From assembly GCF_004137795.1 (NCBI RefSeq), contig NZ_NWTM01000002.1, positions 62,001 through 126,000 of the forward strand: a stretch of 64,000 nucleotides of DNA, given 5' to 3'. Within the stretch, counting starts at the first letter, position 1; the number at the start of each line of letters is the position of its first letter. The translations under genes and the position numbers were made by a program. Below the pieces are notes generated by a model. That model was not told the DNA's origin, searched no databases, and saw nothing but the letters and a program-made list of their open reading frames with translations. The DNA comes from Pectobacterium zantedeschiae. GTDB lineage: Bacteria > Pseudomonadota > Gammaproteobacteria > Enterobacterales > Enterobacteriaceae. This document shows positions 18,129 to 26,537 of the stretch, in pieces.

Positions 18129-18668
18129 TTATTGCTCAATACCCGTGCTGGTGATGAGCACGGGGTAATGGCGCAGGCCAAGGCGTTCGGCCAGGTCATC
18201 GGCGGCAACGGGTGCAAGCTGCAGGCCCGGCGCGGCTGCGCGCAGGCGTACCAGACCGTCCTCAGTCTCTACGTTGACGACCAGACCGACGGCACCACGC
18301 TCGCGCAATGATGCGCCCTGGCGTTGCAGCCACACATGCGATGCTTCATCGTCGCCGACCAGGAAGAACGGCTGCAGGCCAGGAGCGTCAATGATCCGGC
18401 GTGCTACGGTGCCGGGTGTGAGTTTCGGGCTACGCACTGGCAGCATGTCCGCTTCGGTGGCTGGATTGACCTGCACCGAGGGGAGTGCAATAGGGGGGCG
18501 TGGCGTACCAGGTGAACGTGCCTGAAGGCTTAGCGCTTCGTAGTACGGCAGGGCGGATGCCCCGCCCAGGTCTTTCACCACGATGGGCGGTTGTGCCGCG
18601 TGCAGCAACGGCGGTACGGTGGTGAGGGGCAGGAGCAGGCCGTATACGGCAGCGATATGAGGCATCAT
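18129..18668 (-). CDS. TIGR03765-type (PFL_4695) exported ICE protein
   Basis: A 179-aa protein starting at ATG 18668 (a second ATG at 18665), preceded by GGAG. It has a signal peptide ending near LLHAA-QPP (about residue 25). The rest contains the PVRSPKLTPGTV and HYPVLITSTGIEQ segments that mark this family. Function is unknown; it sits between the transglycosylase and TraD in all related clusters, so it is probably part of the transfer apparatus. It overlaps the upstream gene by 4 nt. Confidence 0.8.
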   Translation of the reverse strand: MMPHIAAVYGLLLPLTTVPPLLHAAQPPIVVKDLGGASALPYYEALSLQARSPGTPRPPIALPSVQVNPATEADMLPVRSPKLTPGTVARRIIDAPGLQPFFLVGDDEASHVWLQRQGASLRERGAVGLVVNVETEDGLVRLRAAAPGLQLAPVAADDLAERLGLRHYPVLITSTGIEQ

Positions 18669-19258
18669 GGGGAGGTCTCCTTGCTGATAGTCGTGGCGAA
18701 CAATTGCTGTTGTGGCCCTAATACGCGCTGAAGGTGCTGCGACACACTGCGGCGGTAGCGTGCCGCCGGAGCACCTCCAGCGGGTCGGTGGTAGCGACCA
18801 ATCGCCAGCAGCCAGTCTTCGCCGGGTGTGTGCTGCTCTTTGAGGATCTGCGCAGCGATAGCCAGGTTGTTGTACGGATCGAGTAATTCGCAGGGCTGGC
18901 GGTAGCGGTGCTTCTGCCAACCGAGATTGATCTGCCCCAGGCCCACGTCGATGCGGGTAGGTGGTACGTCTTGCAGCGCCTGATGCACTCCTGCGCAGGC
19001 TTGCGCCTGGCTGGCATATCGGCGTGACTGGCCGGCGACATTCAGAGACCACGGCCACGGCACGATGCGCTCTCTCTGGTACACGCCACTTTCCTGCAAC
19101 GCCACGGCATACAGGACGACGGAGGGAATCCCTGCGCGTTGAGCGGCCAACTGGTAGGCGGGAGGAGGGATTTCTTGCGCCTGCGCCAGGTTGGTCAGCA
19201 GCAGGTACACCAGTAGTACATTCAGGCGCTGCATGGCGTTCAGGGCTGGCGTTGCCAT
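18665..19258 (-). CDS. lytic transglycosylase, SLT domain
   Basis: A 197-aa exported protein (hydrophobic signal around residues 12-28, ending NLAQA-QEI). The SLT motif set is present: AVALQESGVY with the catalytic Glu at about residue 55, then VGLGQINLGW at about residues 104-113 and LLDPYNNLAIAAQIL at about residues 123-137. It cleaves peptidoglycan to open space for the transfer channel (VirB1-like). Start could also be ATG 19234, which places the signal peptide at the very N-terminus. It overlaps the upstream TIGR03759-type gene. Confidence 0.88.
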   Translation of the reverse strand: MATPALNAMQRLNVLLVYLLLTNLAQAQEIPPPAYQLAAQRAGIPSVVLYAVALQESGVYQRERIVPWPWSLNVAGQSRRYASQAQACAGVHQALQDVPPTRIDVGLGQINLGWQKHRYRQPCELLDPYNNLAIAAQILKEQHTPGEDWLLAIGRYHRPAGGAPAARYRRSVSQHLQRVLGPQQQLFATTISKETSP

Positions 19259-19956
19259 TGACCATTGATCTGTCTGAGACTGGCAGGCAGTTCTCCGGGC
19301 ATGCCCAGAGACAACCAGCGGCCGGCATCGTGGTTCAGGGTGATGGTGCCGTTACGCACCCGTACAGGGTCGATCCGGGCACGCTTGGCCCAATCGCGGA
19401 TACGCGCATCGTCTTGCCGCGAGCCGACCATGTACAGGTCGAATTCAGTACCCGACGCTTGCAGGCGCTGTACGTGCTCGGTGCATGAAAGGCAGTCTTC
19501 TTTGATGAACACTGCCGTGCGGCCGCTGCCGGTCATTGCGTTGCTGTTGGGGGCGGCATCCGGCAGGTTCACCCGCTGCATGCCAGGATTCAGCCTTTGC
19601 CAGGCTTCATCATAAGCGCGTTGATAGGCCAGCAGCTTTTCAACGCGATGTGCTTCTGCCTGTACTTGCAGTTCGGCATAGCGTTGCCGTTCGTCGTCAC
19701 TGCGTGCCTCGATGCCCAATGCTGATAGTGGGTCGAGGTTGGGTGAGTATGTGCCGAGTGGCCCCTCCATGAGTTCGCGGTAACGCTGCCATTCTTCGGT
19801 GTTCAGGCCCCAGTCCTGGGCCAGGTGCGCGTCTCGGTGCTGTTCGACCCGAGTCGGTACGATACGAGACTCCATAGTGGTGGGCTGCTGTGCCATCGTG
19901 GGGAGTGGAAGGGCGGTCACCGCAGCAGCGATAAGGATCGTCATCAGGCGTTTCAT
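19240..19956 (-). CDS. TIGR03759-type (PFL_4693) exported ICE protein, thioredoxin-like segment
   Basis: Start chosen at ATG 19956 (GGAGAAGACC just before); an ATG at 19968 lacks a ribosome site. The roughly 238-aa protein has a signal peptide ending TMAQ (about residue 22). Its C-terminal half carries the FIKEDCLSCTEHVQRL segment, a CxxC pair placed as in thioredoxin-fold proteins (about residues 150-165). It may be a periplasmic disulfide handler for the Cys-rich T4SS proteins; this role is inferred. Confidence 0.82.
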   Translation of the reverse strand: MKRLMTILIAAAVTALPLPTMAQQPTTMESRIVPTRVEQHRDAHLAQDWGLNTEEWQRYRELMEGPLGTYSPNLDPLSALGIEARSDDERQRYAELQVQAEAHRVEKLLAYQRAYDEAWQRLNPGMQRVNLPDAAPNSNAMTGSGRTAVFIKEDCLSCTEHVQRLQASGTEFDLYMVGSRQDDARIRDWAKRARIDPVRVRNGTITLNHDAGRWLSLGMPGELPASLRQINGQWQRQP

Positions 19957-19967
19957 GGTCTTCTCCA

Positions 19968-20618
19968 TCAGGGGATCGCCAGGCGGCGCGTCTGTCCAGC
20001 GCGGCTGAAAATTGCGGTGTCACCCTCAATGGCATCCAGTCGCCACTGGCCCACGGTTTCGCCGAGCGACACAAGCTGGATTTGTGTGGATGACAGCTTT
20101 CCGCTGGCAGGTGCCAGCGAGACCATGCGTTGTCCCGCACGCAGCTCCAGACCCAAGATGCGGAACGGGAATGGCATGTTCCTGGGCGCTGTCGCTGCAG
20201 GGTTGGCAGTGCTGTGGGTGGTTGGCGGGCTTGGACGGGCAACGTCCTGTTGAGACTTGAGCCGTTCAAGCTCGTCACGAAGGGTTTGCACGGCTTGTGT
20301 GGAAGCCTGGTTTTCCTGCATCTGCTCGATTTGAGCGAGGCGATTTTCCAGATTCTGCTGTAATTCCCGTAGGGCTGTAGCGCTGGCAGGGAGAGTGTGC
20401 GTTTGAAGTACCTGCATGCTATCAGCCAGCTCTGCCATGCTTGCTTCCAGTACGTGAACTTGCCGCACGCTGGCATCCACCTGTTCACGTTCAGCAAGGT
20501 TGGCTATCGCGCGATAGCTCTGGCTGATAAAAACAGTGAGCACACTCAACCACGCATAGATCAGGAACCAGGAGACAGCGGTTGCCGTGCGCTTCAGCCT
20601 CGTAGGTGCGTTGTTCAT
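19968..20618 (-). CDS. coiled-coil, membrane-anchored ICE protein
   Basis: A 216-aa protein with one membrane anchor near the N-terminus (about residues 14-34), a long coiled coil rich in Leu, Gln and Glu (about residues 40-130), a Pro/Thr/Ala linker and a small C-terminal beta domain. Single anchor, coiled coil and periplasmic domain suggest a structural part of the envelope machinery, in line with its place directly after pilL. It overlaps pilL by 4 nt. I cannot assign a named family with certainty. Confidence 0.7.
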   Translation of the reverse strand: MNNAPTRLKRTATAVSWFLIYAWLSVLTVFISQSYRAIANLAEREQVDASVRQVHVLEASMAELADSMQVLQTHTLPASATALRELQQNLENRLAQIEQMQENQASTQAVQTLRDELERLKSQQDVARPSPPTTHSTANPAATAPRNMPFPFRILGLELRAGQRMVSLAPASGKLSSTQIQLVSLGETVGQWRLDAIEGDTAIFSRAGQTRRLAIP

Positions 20619-21184
20619 GGTTGACCTCCTGCGGACAGGGCCGCTTTACCTGCCTTGGCGGCCGGGAGGTCGCTGGAAACTGCACCGACCTTGCTATCTG
20701 TGCTGGCGCGTACAAAGCACACCTGCCGCACTCGGTCATCGACCTGCATATCCCATGCTGAGCCAGTCAGGGTCAGCAGAGCGTCGCGTAGGGTCATGGG
20801 CCCCATGTGCAGGTGTGCGGCGGGGAGCGGAAGTGAATACAGTTCAATGAGGGTTTGTGCTGTTTCACAGAGCTGGTAACCGCTGCGTTTGAGCACATGC
20901 CGCAGGCCATCACCGACGGTGGCACGGGCGTCTTCGGGTATTGCCACGTCAATTACCTGTAGCAGCAGGTCGCGTTGCGCCGCATTGGGTGCCAGTTCAA
21001 CAAGGGTATAGCGCCCGTAGCGCACGATTGGGATGAAGTCCGGCGTCGCGTCGGGAACCGGGGAGACCGTTTTAATGGGCGGTGAGGGGGGCGGGGCAGT
21101 GGTTGTTGTGCATCCGCTGCTCAATGCTGCAATGATCAGCAGGTGACTGACGAACAACTGCCGGGTTGAATGTGTGGGTGACAT
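20615..21184 (-). CDS. pilL: PilL-type lipoprotein (conjugative PilL, N-terminal family)
   Basis: A 189-aa lipoprotein with lipobox LSSGC at about residues 21-25, a Pro/Thr-rich spacer, then a conserved globular part containing GRYTLVELAPNAAQRDLL (about residues 57-74) and the LHMGPMTLRDALLTLTG block (about residues 128-144). The last resembles the secretin-associated STN/PilL fold. PilL belongs to the thin-pilus or T4SS accessory set in PAPI-1-type elements. It is the first gene of the transfer block in this direction, so its promoter should lie in 21185-21400. Confidence 0.82.
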   Translation of the reverse strand: MSPTHSTRQLFVSHLLIIAALSSGCTTTTAPPPSPPIKTVSPVPDATPDFIPIVRYGRYTLVELAPNAAQRDLLLQVIDVAIPEDARATVGDGLRHVLKRSGYQLCETAQTLIELYSLPLPAAHLHMGPMTLRDALLTLTGSAWDMQVDDRVRQVCFVRASTDSKVGAVSSDLPAAKAGKAALSAGGQP

Positions 21185-21871
21185 GGTTCAGCTCTCTGTT
21201 GCGATGAGCTGCTACCTTCGTCTGAGGCGTGGGTTTGATCAGCAAAGAATGCGGATTGGGTGCCTTCCTATTTTGCGTCGTTGCCGCAGACGAAGTAGAG
21301 GGGGATTTTCTGTTTGACGATGATTCCAGCTCTGCAATTCTCTGAACTACGCTAGGGCCTGATGCAGTAGTTTTATCAATCGGTGAGGCGAGTTCAGCAT
21401 ATGCTGGTGTTTTCCGGAACTTGACCCAATTGCAGCGGCAGGCAAGGAAATTCGGCTCATCGAGGACGATGAGTTGGTGCGGATTTTCCGTCACTGTCAC
21501 CTGGATCATCTGGAGGCGGAGGGACTGGAAGACGGCGCCATTCCGTTGGCGATCCTCATGCAACCGGTGCCCGTATATTTGGGAGTTACTGGAACAGGTA
21601 AACCGTTTATGAAGGTAGCCCCACCGCTCCCTTATAATCACCATGGTCTGACTAAATTGGAGTGGTAATATGCAAATTTATTTAGGTGGAAGTAACAAAA
21701 ATCTGAACGGAATTCTATAATGTCTGTGATAGGTCAAGAGCGGACATCCAGAAATAGCTGCGTTAAGCCCGAGGTGGTTGTCATCAACCTCTCGTAGACA
21801 GTGTCAAATCGCAATTATTTCTCCGCATTTGAGATGTATTGACGTCTAGGAGTCCGTTCAGGAGCTGAGAA
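21185..21871. other. 687-bp stretch without a clear gene; one possible gene remnant
   Basis: A plus-strand frame (about 21417-21668) reads as a plausible protein, with an acidic stretch IEDDELVRIF and a C-terminus ending HHGLTKLEW. It lacks an ATG (TTG at 21474 is the only candidate) and a ribosome site, so it may be a remnant; I do not recognise it. A TATAAT box at 21716-21721 could be the -10 for the cargo genes that follow at 21872. Otherwise nothing definite. Confidence 0.35.
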
Positions 21872-22713
21872 ATGGAAATTCACCACTACACAAAAGCATC
21901 TACCCTTCCATTAATCCTTCAAAGTGGCAAGATCCGGTTCACAAGAGCTGATCACTTGGATGACCTCGCGGAGATGCCTTTTGAAACATTTCACCTGTCG
22001 CGGCAGGCTTACTTTGTAAGCTCCTGGGTGAAATCAACTGTTGAAAAATCAGGGCAGTGGTACCGGTATGCAGATCAACACCGAGGCGTTCGCTTGAGCT
22101 TCAATAGCTCCCCATTTCCGGTGAATAAATTGCAACTTGAGCTTAGCCGCCCATATAAAACCAAGGACGGCGAATTAAAGAAGGTGGGACTTAAACTCAA
22201 TGATGCGCCAGCACCATTTACAAAAAAACAATGTTTGGCAAGGGCTTTGTGCTTATGCCATGGGCTGACGAGGAATCCTTCGGTGGCGAAATTCTATATG
22301 TCGAAGATCCTTCCGCCTATTTGAAGCAGTTCGTTCGCTCAAATCCAGAGATAACTGAGATTACTGGAGGCTCTAGGTTATGCCGGATAAAGTCCGCGCA
22401 CTGGGAAGATCAATCTGAGCTTCGGTTTACTCTAATGGCCATTCGAGGACCAGAGCTCATCTATGAAGATAATCCTGATGAGTATGAGCATGAGCTCCTC
22501 AACCTCATGGAAAAATGGTATACCTTGGAAACAGGAGCCCCACCGCCAGAGCTGCCTTTCATTGATCTGCCGATAGGCACTTCAATGCTTAATCACATGA
22601 CATTAACGTTGGGATCAAGTATTAACGAGAAAGATCGCGAAGTTGTATTGCAGGCCATCCAACGCTATGCCCCTAATACCTTAGTTTTAGAAAGCGCGGT
22701 ACTGATCCGGTGA
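21872..22713 (+). pseudogene. DUF2971-family protein, frameshifted at an A7 run
   Basis: Two overlapping frames together make one DUF2971-like protein of about 280 aa. The N-terminal part (21872 to about 22230) has HHYTKASTLPLILQSGKIRF and the FVSSWVKST / GVRLSF segments typical of the family. The C-terminal part continues one frame back from about 22231 with MFGKGFVLMPWADEES. The shift (-1) falls at the A7 run at 22224-22230. It may be a real 1-nt mutation that breaks the gene, or programmed -1 slippage, since seven A's in this register can slip. DUF2971 proteins are of unknown biochemical function and often occur in defence-type islands. AT-rich, plus-strand cargo. Confidence 0.7.
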
Positions 22714-22862
22714 TTTCGAAAAACTGCCAAAAAATGATAGACAGGTCTGGAACGATTGCAGTCACGCGCCAAGCAGAGACGAATTCTACTGAAGTAGTAT
22801 ATTTTTTAGGCTTAAATCATATAGCGCAGACATAAAAATAATGCGTGAATTTCGAGGGCCTC

Positions 22863-23666
22863 ATGCTAGAAAATTATGAATTAATGGAGGAGCGATTTGT
22901 TGCATTTATTGATATCCTTGGCTTCAAGGAAATAATCAGAGGCATAGAAGAGCGCAACTCAAAAGATGACCTGATTTTTATGAAAATAAGGTCAGTTTTA
23001 AACTTCCTGGATGAAGAGACTTATGAGCCAAACTATGCTACAGACCTTCCAATATACGAAGAAACGAAAGACGGCCTGATAGAAAGAGAGCTTGGAGATC
23101 CAAGGCTAACATACATTTCCGACTGCATAATAATATCGGCTCAGCCAACTATGGATGGTTTTAAAGGGTTATCAAGGAAAATTCATAAGATAACCGCTGA
23201 CTTAGCTTCCGATGGCATATTTTGCAGGGGCGCTATTACTAAAGGGAAATTATTCCACAAGGAACGGGTGATTTTTGGTAGCTCATATATTCGAGCTTTC
23301 ACGCTTGAAGAGGAGCTTGCAGTTTTTCCTAGGGTAATCATAGATCCAGAAATTATGAATTTCTTTTCCATAAAAGAAGGGCAAATGCCATTGGCTCCTG
23401 CTTTTTATGGGCTTGATATTGACGGCTTTTATTATCAGCGCTATTGGACATGGTTTTTATATCCGCCGCATGCTGGTGCGTATTATTCATATTTATACCG
23501 AGTGCGTGGGCACATTGACGAAAACCTTGAAAAGTTTAAAGATTCGCCTCGCATCTTAGAAAAATATCAATGGCTTGATCGAGAGTTCAATAGCTTAATT
23601 TCTTGGTGGCAAGAGTTGGGACTAATGAAGTTAACGGAACATGAGAACATACTAATGCGCAAATGA
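22863..23666 (+). CDS. nucleotide-cyclase-like protein, function unknown
   Basis: Start at ATG 22863 after GAGGG; an upstream GTG at 22845 is possible. The 267-aa protein opens with RFVAFIDILGFKE (Asp17), which resembles the first metal-binding strand of class III nucleotidyl cyclases (FxDixGF). It also has YISDCIIIS (Asp86) at the place of the second metal-binding Asp, then GIFCRGAITKGK (about residues 119-130). I know this pattern from a widespread, mostly uncharacterised group with a cyclase-like fold; activity has not been shown here. AT-rich, plus strand, about 150 nt after the DUF2971 gene, likely co-transcribed. Confidence 0.6.
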   Translation: MLENYELMEERFVAFIDILGFKEIIRGIEERNSKDDLIFMKIRSVLNFLDEETYEPNYATDLPIYEETKDGLIERELGDPRLTYISDCIIISAQPTMDGFKGLSRKIHKITADLASDGIFCRGAITKGKLFHKERVIFGSSYIRAFTLEEELAVFPRVIIDPEIMNFFSIKEGQMPLAPAFYGLDIDGFYYQRYWTWFLYPPHAGAYYSYLYRVRGHIDENLEKFKDSPRILEKYQWLDREFNSLISWWQELGLMKLTEHENILMRK

Positions 23667-23702
23667 GTCGCTTCTCGGATTTGTCAGAGAACTTCCGCTA
23701 GC

Positions 23703-23726
23703 CCTTACGATACATCTATCGTAAGG
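23703..23726. terminator. hairpin after the cyclase-like gene
   Basis: Perfect 9-bp arms CCTTACGAT / ATCGTAAGG with a 6-nt loop, 37 nt after the stop codon. There is no T-tract, so it is a possible mRNA 3'-end hairpin rather than a classic intrinsic terminator. The rest of 23727-24086 shows no gene. Confidence 0.35.
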
Positions 23727-24086
23727 CGACTATGGGTTGAATCCGCAGCCAGAAGCGGACGTTGCTCTTAACATCTCCAATTTCAGGCTGGGAGCAACTG
23801 CTAGACCTGCATATTGTAAATTGTCGTTTTTGTCGAGATCGGACATATAGTGGGCAGTCCAATAAGGAAATCTCCTCCTCCTGAAACCACTCCATAGCTT
23901 TGATTGCTGCGGCAGCGGATAGATTCCAGTGACTGCAATAAGGTCGAAAGCAAGCATCTTACTTTGCATCTGGTGTTGTGCCTTCTTTGTTTTAAATGGT
24001 GCGCGAAGGAATGGGTTGCGATGACGAACAATCCCGTTGTCTCTGGGCAGTTTTCATTGCCACAGCGCAACGTGTCATGTGAAAAA

Positions 24087-24111
24087 GCCGACGTCCTTGC
24101 GGGACGCCGGC
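24087..24111 (-). terminator. intrinsic terminator of the minus-strand helicase gene
   Basis: Arms GCCGACGTCC (24087-24096) and GGACGCCGGC (24102-24111), one mismatch, 5-nt loop. On the minus strand the hairpin is followed by TTTTTC, giving a canonical rho-independent terminator 12 nt beyond the helicase stop codon (24123). Confidence 0.75.
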
Positions 24112-24122
24112 AGACAGGAACA

Positions 24123-26402
24123 TCAGGCTGCGACAAGTTGCCGGGCCAGGGCGACTTCAATAGAGTCTCCATCTTGATTAAGTACATCCAATCCTGATTC
24201 AGGAACGTCTCCCGACGTGCTCTGAGAGACCAGAATCTTCTTCGCCATCAGCGCCAGGCACGTCATTTGCGACGTGGCCGCATACCCCAGGTAGATCACC
24301 TTCACAGGCTGCTTCTGGCCGATACGCCAGGAGCGTCGTGCGGCCTGCTGCAGTGTGTACACGTTGTACCCTGATTGCATGAACACAATCGTGGGGAACT
24401 CCAGAAGATCCAGCCCTGTTTTGACAAGCTCCGGGTTGGTGATGAGGACATCGATGCCACGGTCGAGCTGTTCTGCAATCCAGTCTTCACGGCGGCTGGC
24501 ATCGACGCTGGCGCGCAATACCGCAACCCGAAAACCTTCTTGCTCCAACAGCATTTTCAGCCTGCTGGTGGTATCTCGCGTGCCTGTGTAGACGGAATAG
24601 GCCAGGATCTTGCGCCCCTCTGCTTTCTCCTGCTTGCAGATGTCGATCAGTTCCCGCTCTTTAGGCATCACCTGCAGCTCGTTGAACTGGGCCTGGGTGA
24701 ATGCCAGTACCTCTCGCGTACGCGGGTGGCGCACGGTTTCGGTACGAAAGCAGCAGTCAGACCAGGCCAGCAGCACATTGAGCACCACGCCCAGCAAGGT
24801 GGTGTCCCGCTTACGCAGGGCTTCCTTGAGCTGACTCGTCAGGCTGGCAGCGAGCTTGCTGTAGGTATCACTTTGCTCGGCATCCATCTCGACTTCCCTG
24901 AACTCTTCGTCATATGGGGGCAGTACGCCACCAATATCCCGGAGTTTGAGGAAAATCGTGAAGGGCAGAACGCAGCGCAGCACGCCCTTGGGGCCGAACC
25001 CTGGCGCTTTAACGGTTCTGACGGTGACCTTCGAGCCTCTTGCGGTCTTGTGGGCCGGGCCGTCGCTCTCGGAATAGATGTCCTTGAGGACGCCATGATC
25101 CCGCATGAATGCCATGGCCGCAGCGTTCATGCTGCCACTGGTACTGGGTCGGTAGCCGTCTTCGATCATACGTCCGGGCAATGCTCGGAACAGCAGATAG
25201 AAGAGATCGGAAGCGTAGCCTCCCATCAGCGTGCCGGTGAGCAGCAACGTTTTGCGGGTTTTGGCCGCAATCACGCCCATGGCCTGACCTTGCGCGGAAC
25301 CGCCTGTCTTGTACTCGTGGGCTTCGTCGGCGATGAGCAAATCGAACGTGCTTTGCGGCAGATACCGCTTCACGAATTCGCTGGGTTGATAGCCGCCCTC
25401 ACCGAAGCCGAACTCCATACTCGACATGGCGCGTTCCATGCGCTGAGCCTGCCGGTCTGAAAAGACCAACTCCCCCCGGTTGTCCATCAGATTGATGAAC
25501 TGGTGGAAGTTGTCCCCAAGCATCGAGGCCAGGAATGAATCGCCAAAGGTCTTCATCAGTTTGGCAGCCGTGGCTTCACCAATGGTCGGAATGCGTTTTA
25601 GCGCCCGCAGTACTGCTGCGGATTGATCGCTGCCTGACAAACTGCGTGGTCGCATCAGTGTCCAGAGGGCACTTTTGCAAACGCCACACTTGCGACGCAC
25701 TTCCTCAGCATCGAGTTCCAGTGCGCTGACGGGCTCGCCATCAAGGGTGTGAACCATGGTGCCGCAGTGTGGGCAAAGCCCAACGGTGCCGTGACGGGTG
25801 CGTTTGCGAACGAATGCAGGCTTCCAGTGGAAGCCCATTCGCATGCGCACACGGCCAATGATGAAAAATTCCTGTCCATCGGCTGGCACGTTCAGTTGCT
25901 CGCGCAGCTTGATCAGTTTGAGCAGCGTGTCCGGGCCGTTGAGCACCCAGACTTTGGCCCCCGTGACGGTTTCGAGAATCTCCCGCCGCCATTTATAGAC
26001 CAGGTGCGGTGGGCTGAGCACGAGTGTGCGGCGATAGCCTTCCGCATTGAGTACCGCCGCCAGCGCGATGCCGACAGTGGTTTTTCCTGTCCCCATCTCA
26101 CCATTGACGATGGCTGCGCGCTCGCCCTGATTGACGAGCAACTCGGCCGCTGCATGCACGACCTCAGCCTGGGCGGGGAACAACTGTCGCTTGAGACTGG
26201 CGAGAATGCGTTGGCGGTTTGCACGTGGCACACCGTTGTAGACCGGTGGATTGGCCCGGTTGAGAGAGTCGAGCAATTCATCCCCGAACTCGCTGACGAA
26301 ATCCTGCATGCTGATGGAGAGTTCGTCGTTCGCAGGGCCGAACAGATCACCGGTTTCGGGTGATTGCGTGACGGCAGGGGCCGCTTCGATTTGTATGCTC
26401 AT
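24123..26402 (-). CDS. SNF2-type DEAD/DEAH-box helicase with zinc-finger insert
   Basis: A 759-aa superfamily 2 ATPase. Walker A GEMGTGKTT at about residue 100, DEAH box IADEAHEYK at about residue 355, motif III region LLLTGTLMGG at about residue 383, and the SNF2-like motif VI QQAARRSWRIGQ at about residue 684. Between motifs I and II it has a two-CxxC zinc-ribbon-like insert (CPHCG...CGVCK, about residues 215-250). This helicase accompanies a DUF6094-type methyltransferase in ICEs of this group and is likely to act on element DNA (replication, or protection from host systems); the exact role is unknown. It is preceded by a strong leader hairpin and followed by a terminator. Confidence 0.85.
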   Translation of the reverse strand: MSIQIEAAPAVTQSPETGDLFGPANDELSISMQDFVSEFGDELLDSLNRANPPVYNGVPRANRQRILASLKRQLFPAQAEVVHAAAELLVNQGERAAIVNGEMGTGKTTVGIALAAVLNAEGYRRTLVLSPPHLVYKWRREILETVTGAKVWVLNGPDTLLKLIKLREQLNVPADGQEFFIIGRVRMRMGFHWKPAFVRKRTRHGTVGLCPHCGTMVHTLDGEPVSALELDAEEVRRKCGVCKSALWTLMRPRSLSGSDQSAAVLRALKRIPTIGEATAAKLMKTFGDSFLASMLGDNFHQFINLMDNRGELVFSDRQAQRMERAMSSMEFGFGEGGYQPSEFVKRYLPQSTFDLLIADEAHEYKTGGSAQGQAMGVIAAKTRKTLLLTGTLMGGYASDLFYLLFRALPGRMIEDGYRPSTSGSMNAAAMAFMRDHGVLKDIYSESDGPAHKTARGSKVTVRTVKAPGFGPKGVLRCVLPFTIFLKLRDIGGVLPPYDEEFREVEMDAEQSDTYSKLAASLTSQLKEALRKRDTTLLGVVLNVLLAWSDCCFRTETVRHPRTREVLAFTQAQFNELQVMPKERELIDICKQEKAEGRKILAYSVYTGTRDTTSRLKMLLEQEGFRVAVLRASVDASRREDWIAEQLDRGIDVLITNPELVKTGLDLLEFPTIVFMQSGYNVYTLQQAARRSWRIGQKQPVKVIYLGYAATSQMTCLALMAKKILVSQSTSGDVPESGLDVLNQDGDSIEVALARQLVAA

Positions 26403-26412
26403 GGTGATGCTC

Positions 26413-26454
26413 CAAAAAATGGGGCATGCACCGCCCAGGGGCGATGTATGCCCC
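26413..26454 (-). promoter_or_regulatory. leader hairpin plus U-run before the helicase gene
   Basis: On the minus strand a 34-nt hairpin (26421-26454; outer GGGGCAT/ATGCCCC, then seven more pairs after a 1x1 mismatch, 4-nt loop) is followed at once by a run of six U's (26414-26419) and then GGAG and the ATG at 26402. This looks like an intrinsic terminator placed directly before a ribosome site. It is the clearest member of a series repeated before at least eight genes of this module. Confidence 0.6.
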
Positions 26455-26537
26455 GATGGGTAAGAGAAATGAGCTGGTGTTGAACTCGGGTTCAGTGGCC
26501 AGCAGTGTGTAGGTGGTACTGCTTCCCCTTGCGGGGA

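Noticed and set aside
21072-21644. A 190-aa minus-strand frame across the pilL start
   Set aside because: It overlaps pilL out of frame, is low in family character, and a plus-strand remnant in the same place reads better.
24375-25460. A 361-aa plus-strand frame antisense to the helicase
   Set aside because: It mirrors helicase codons and has no motif; the helicase has all its motifs.
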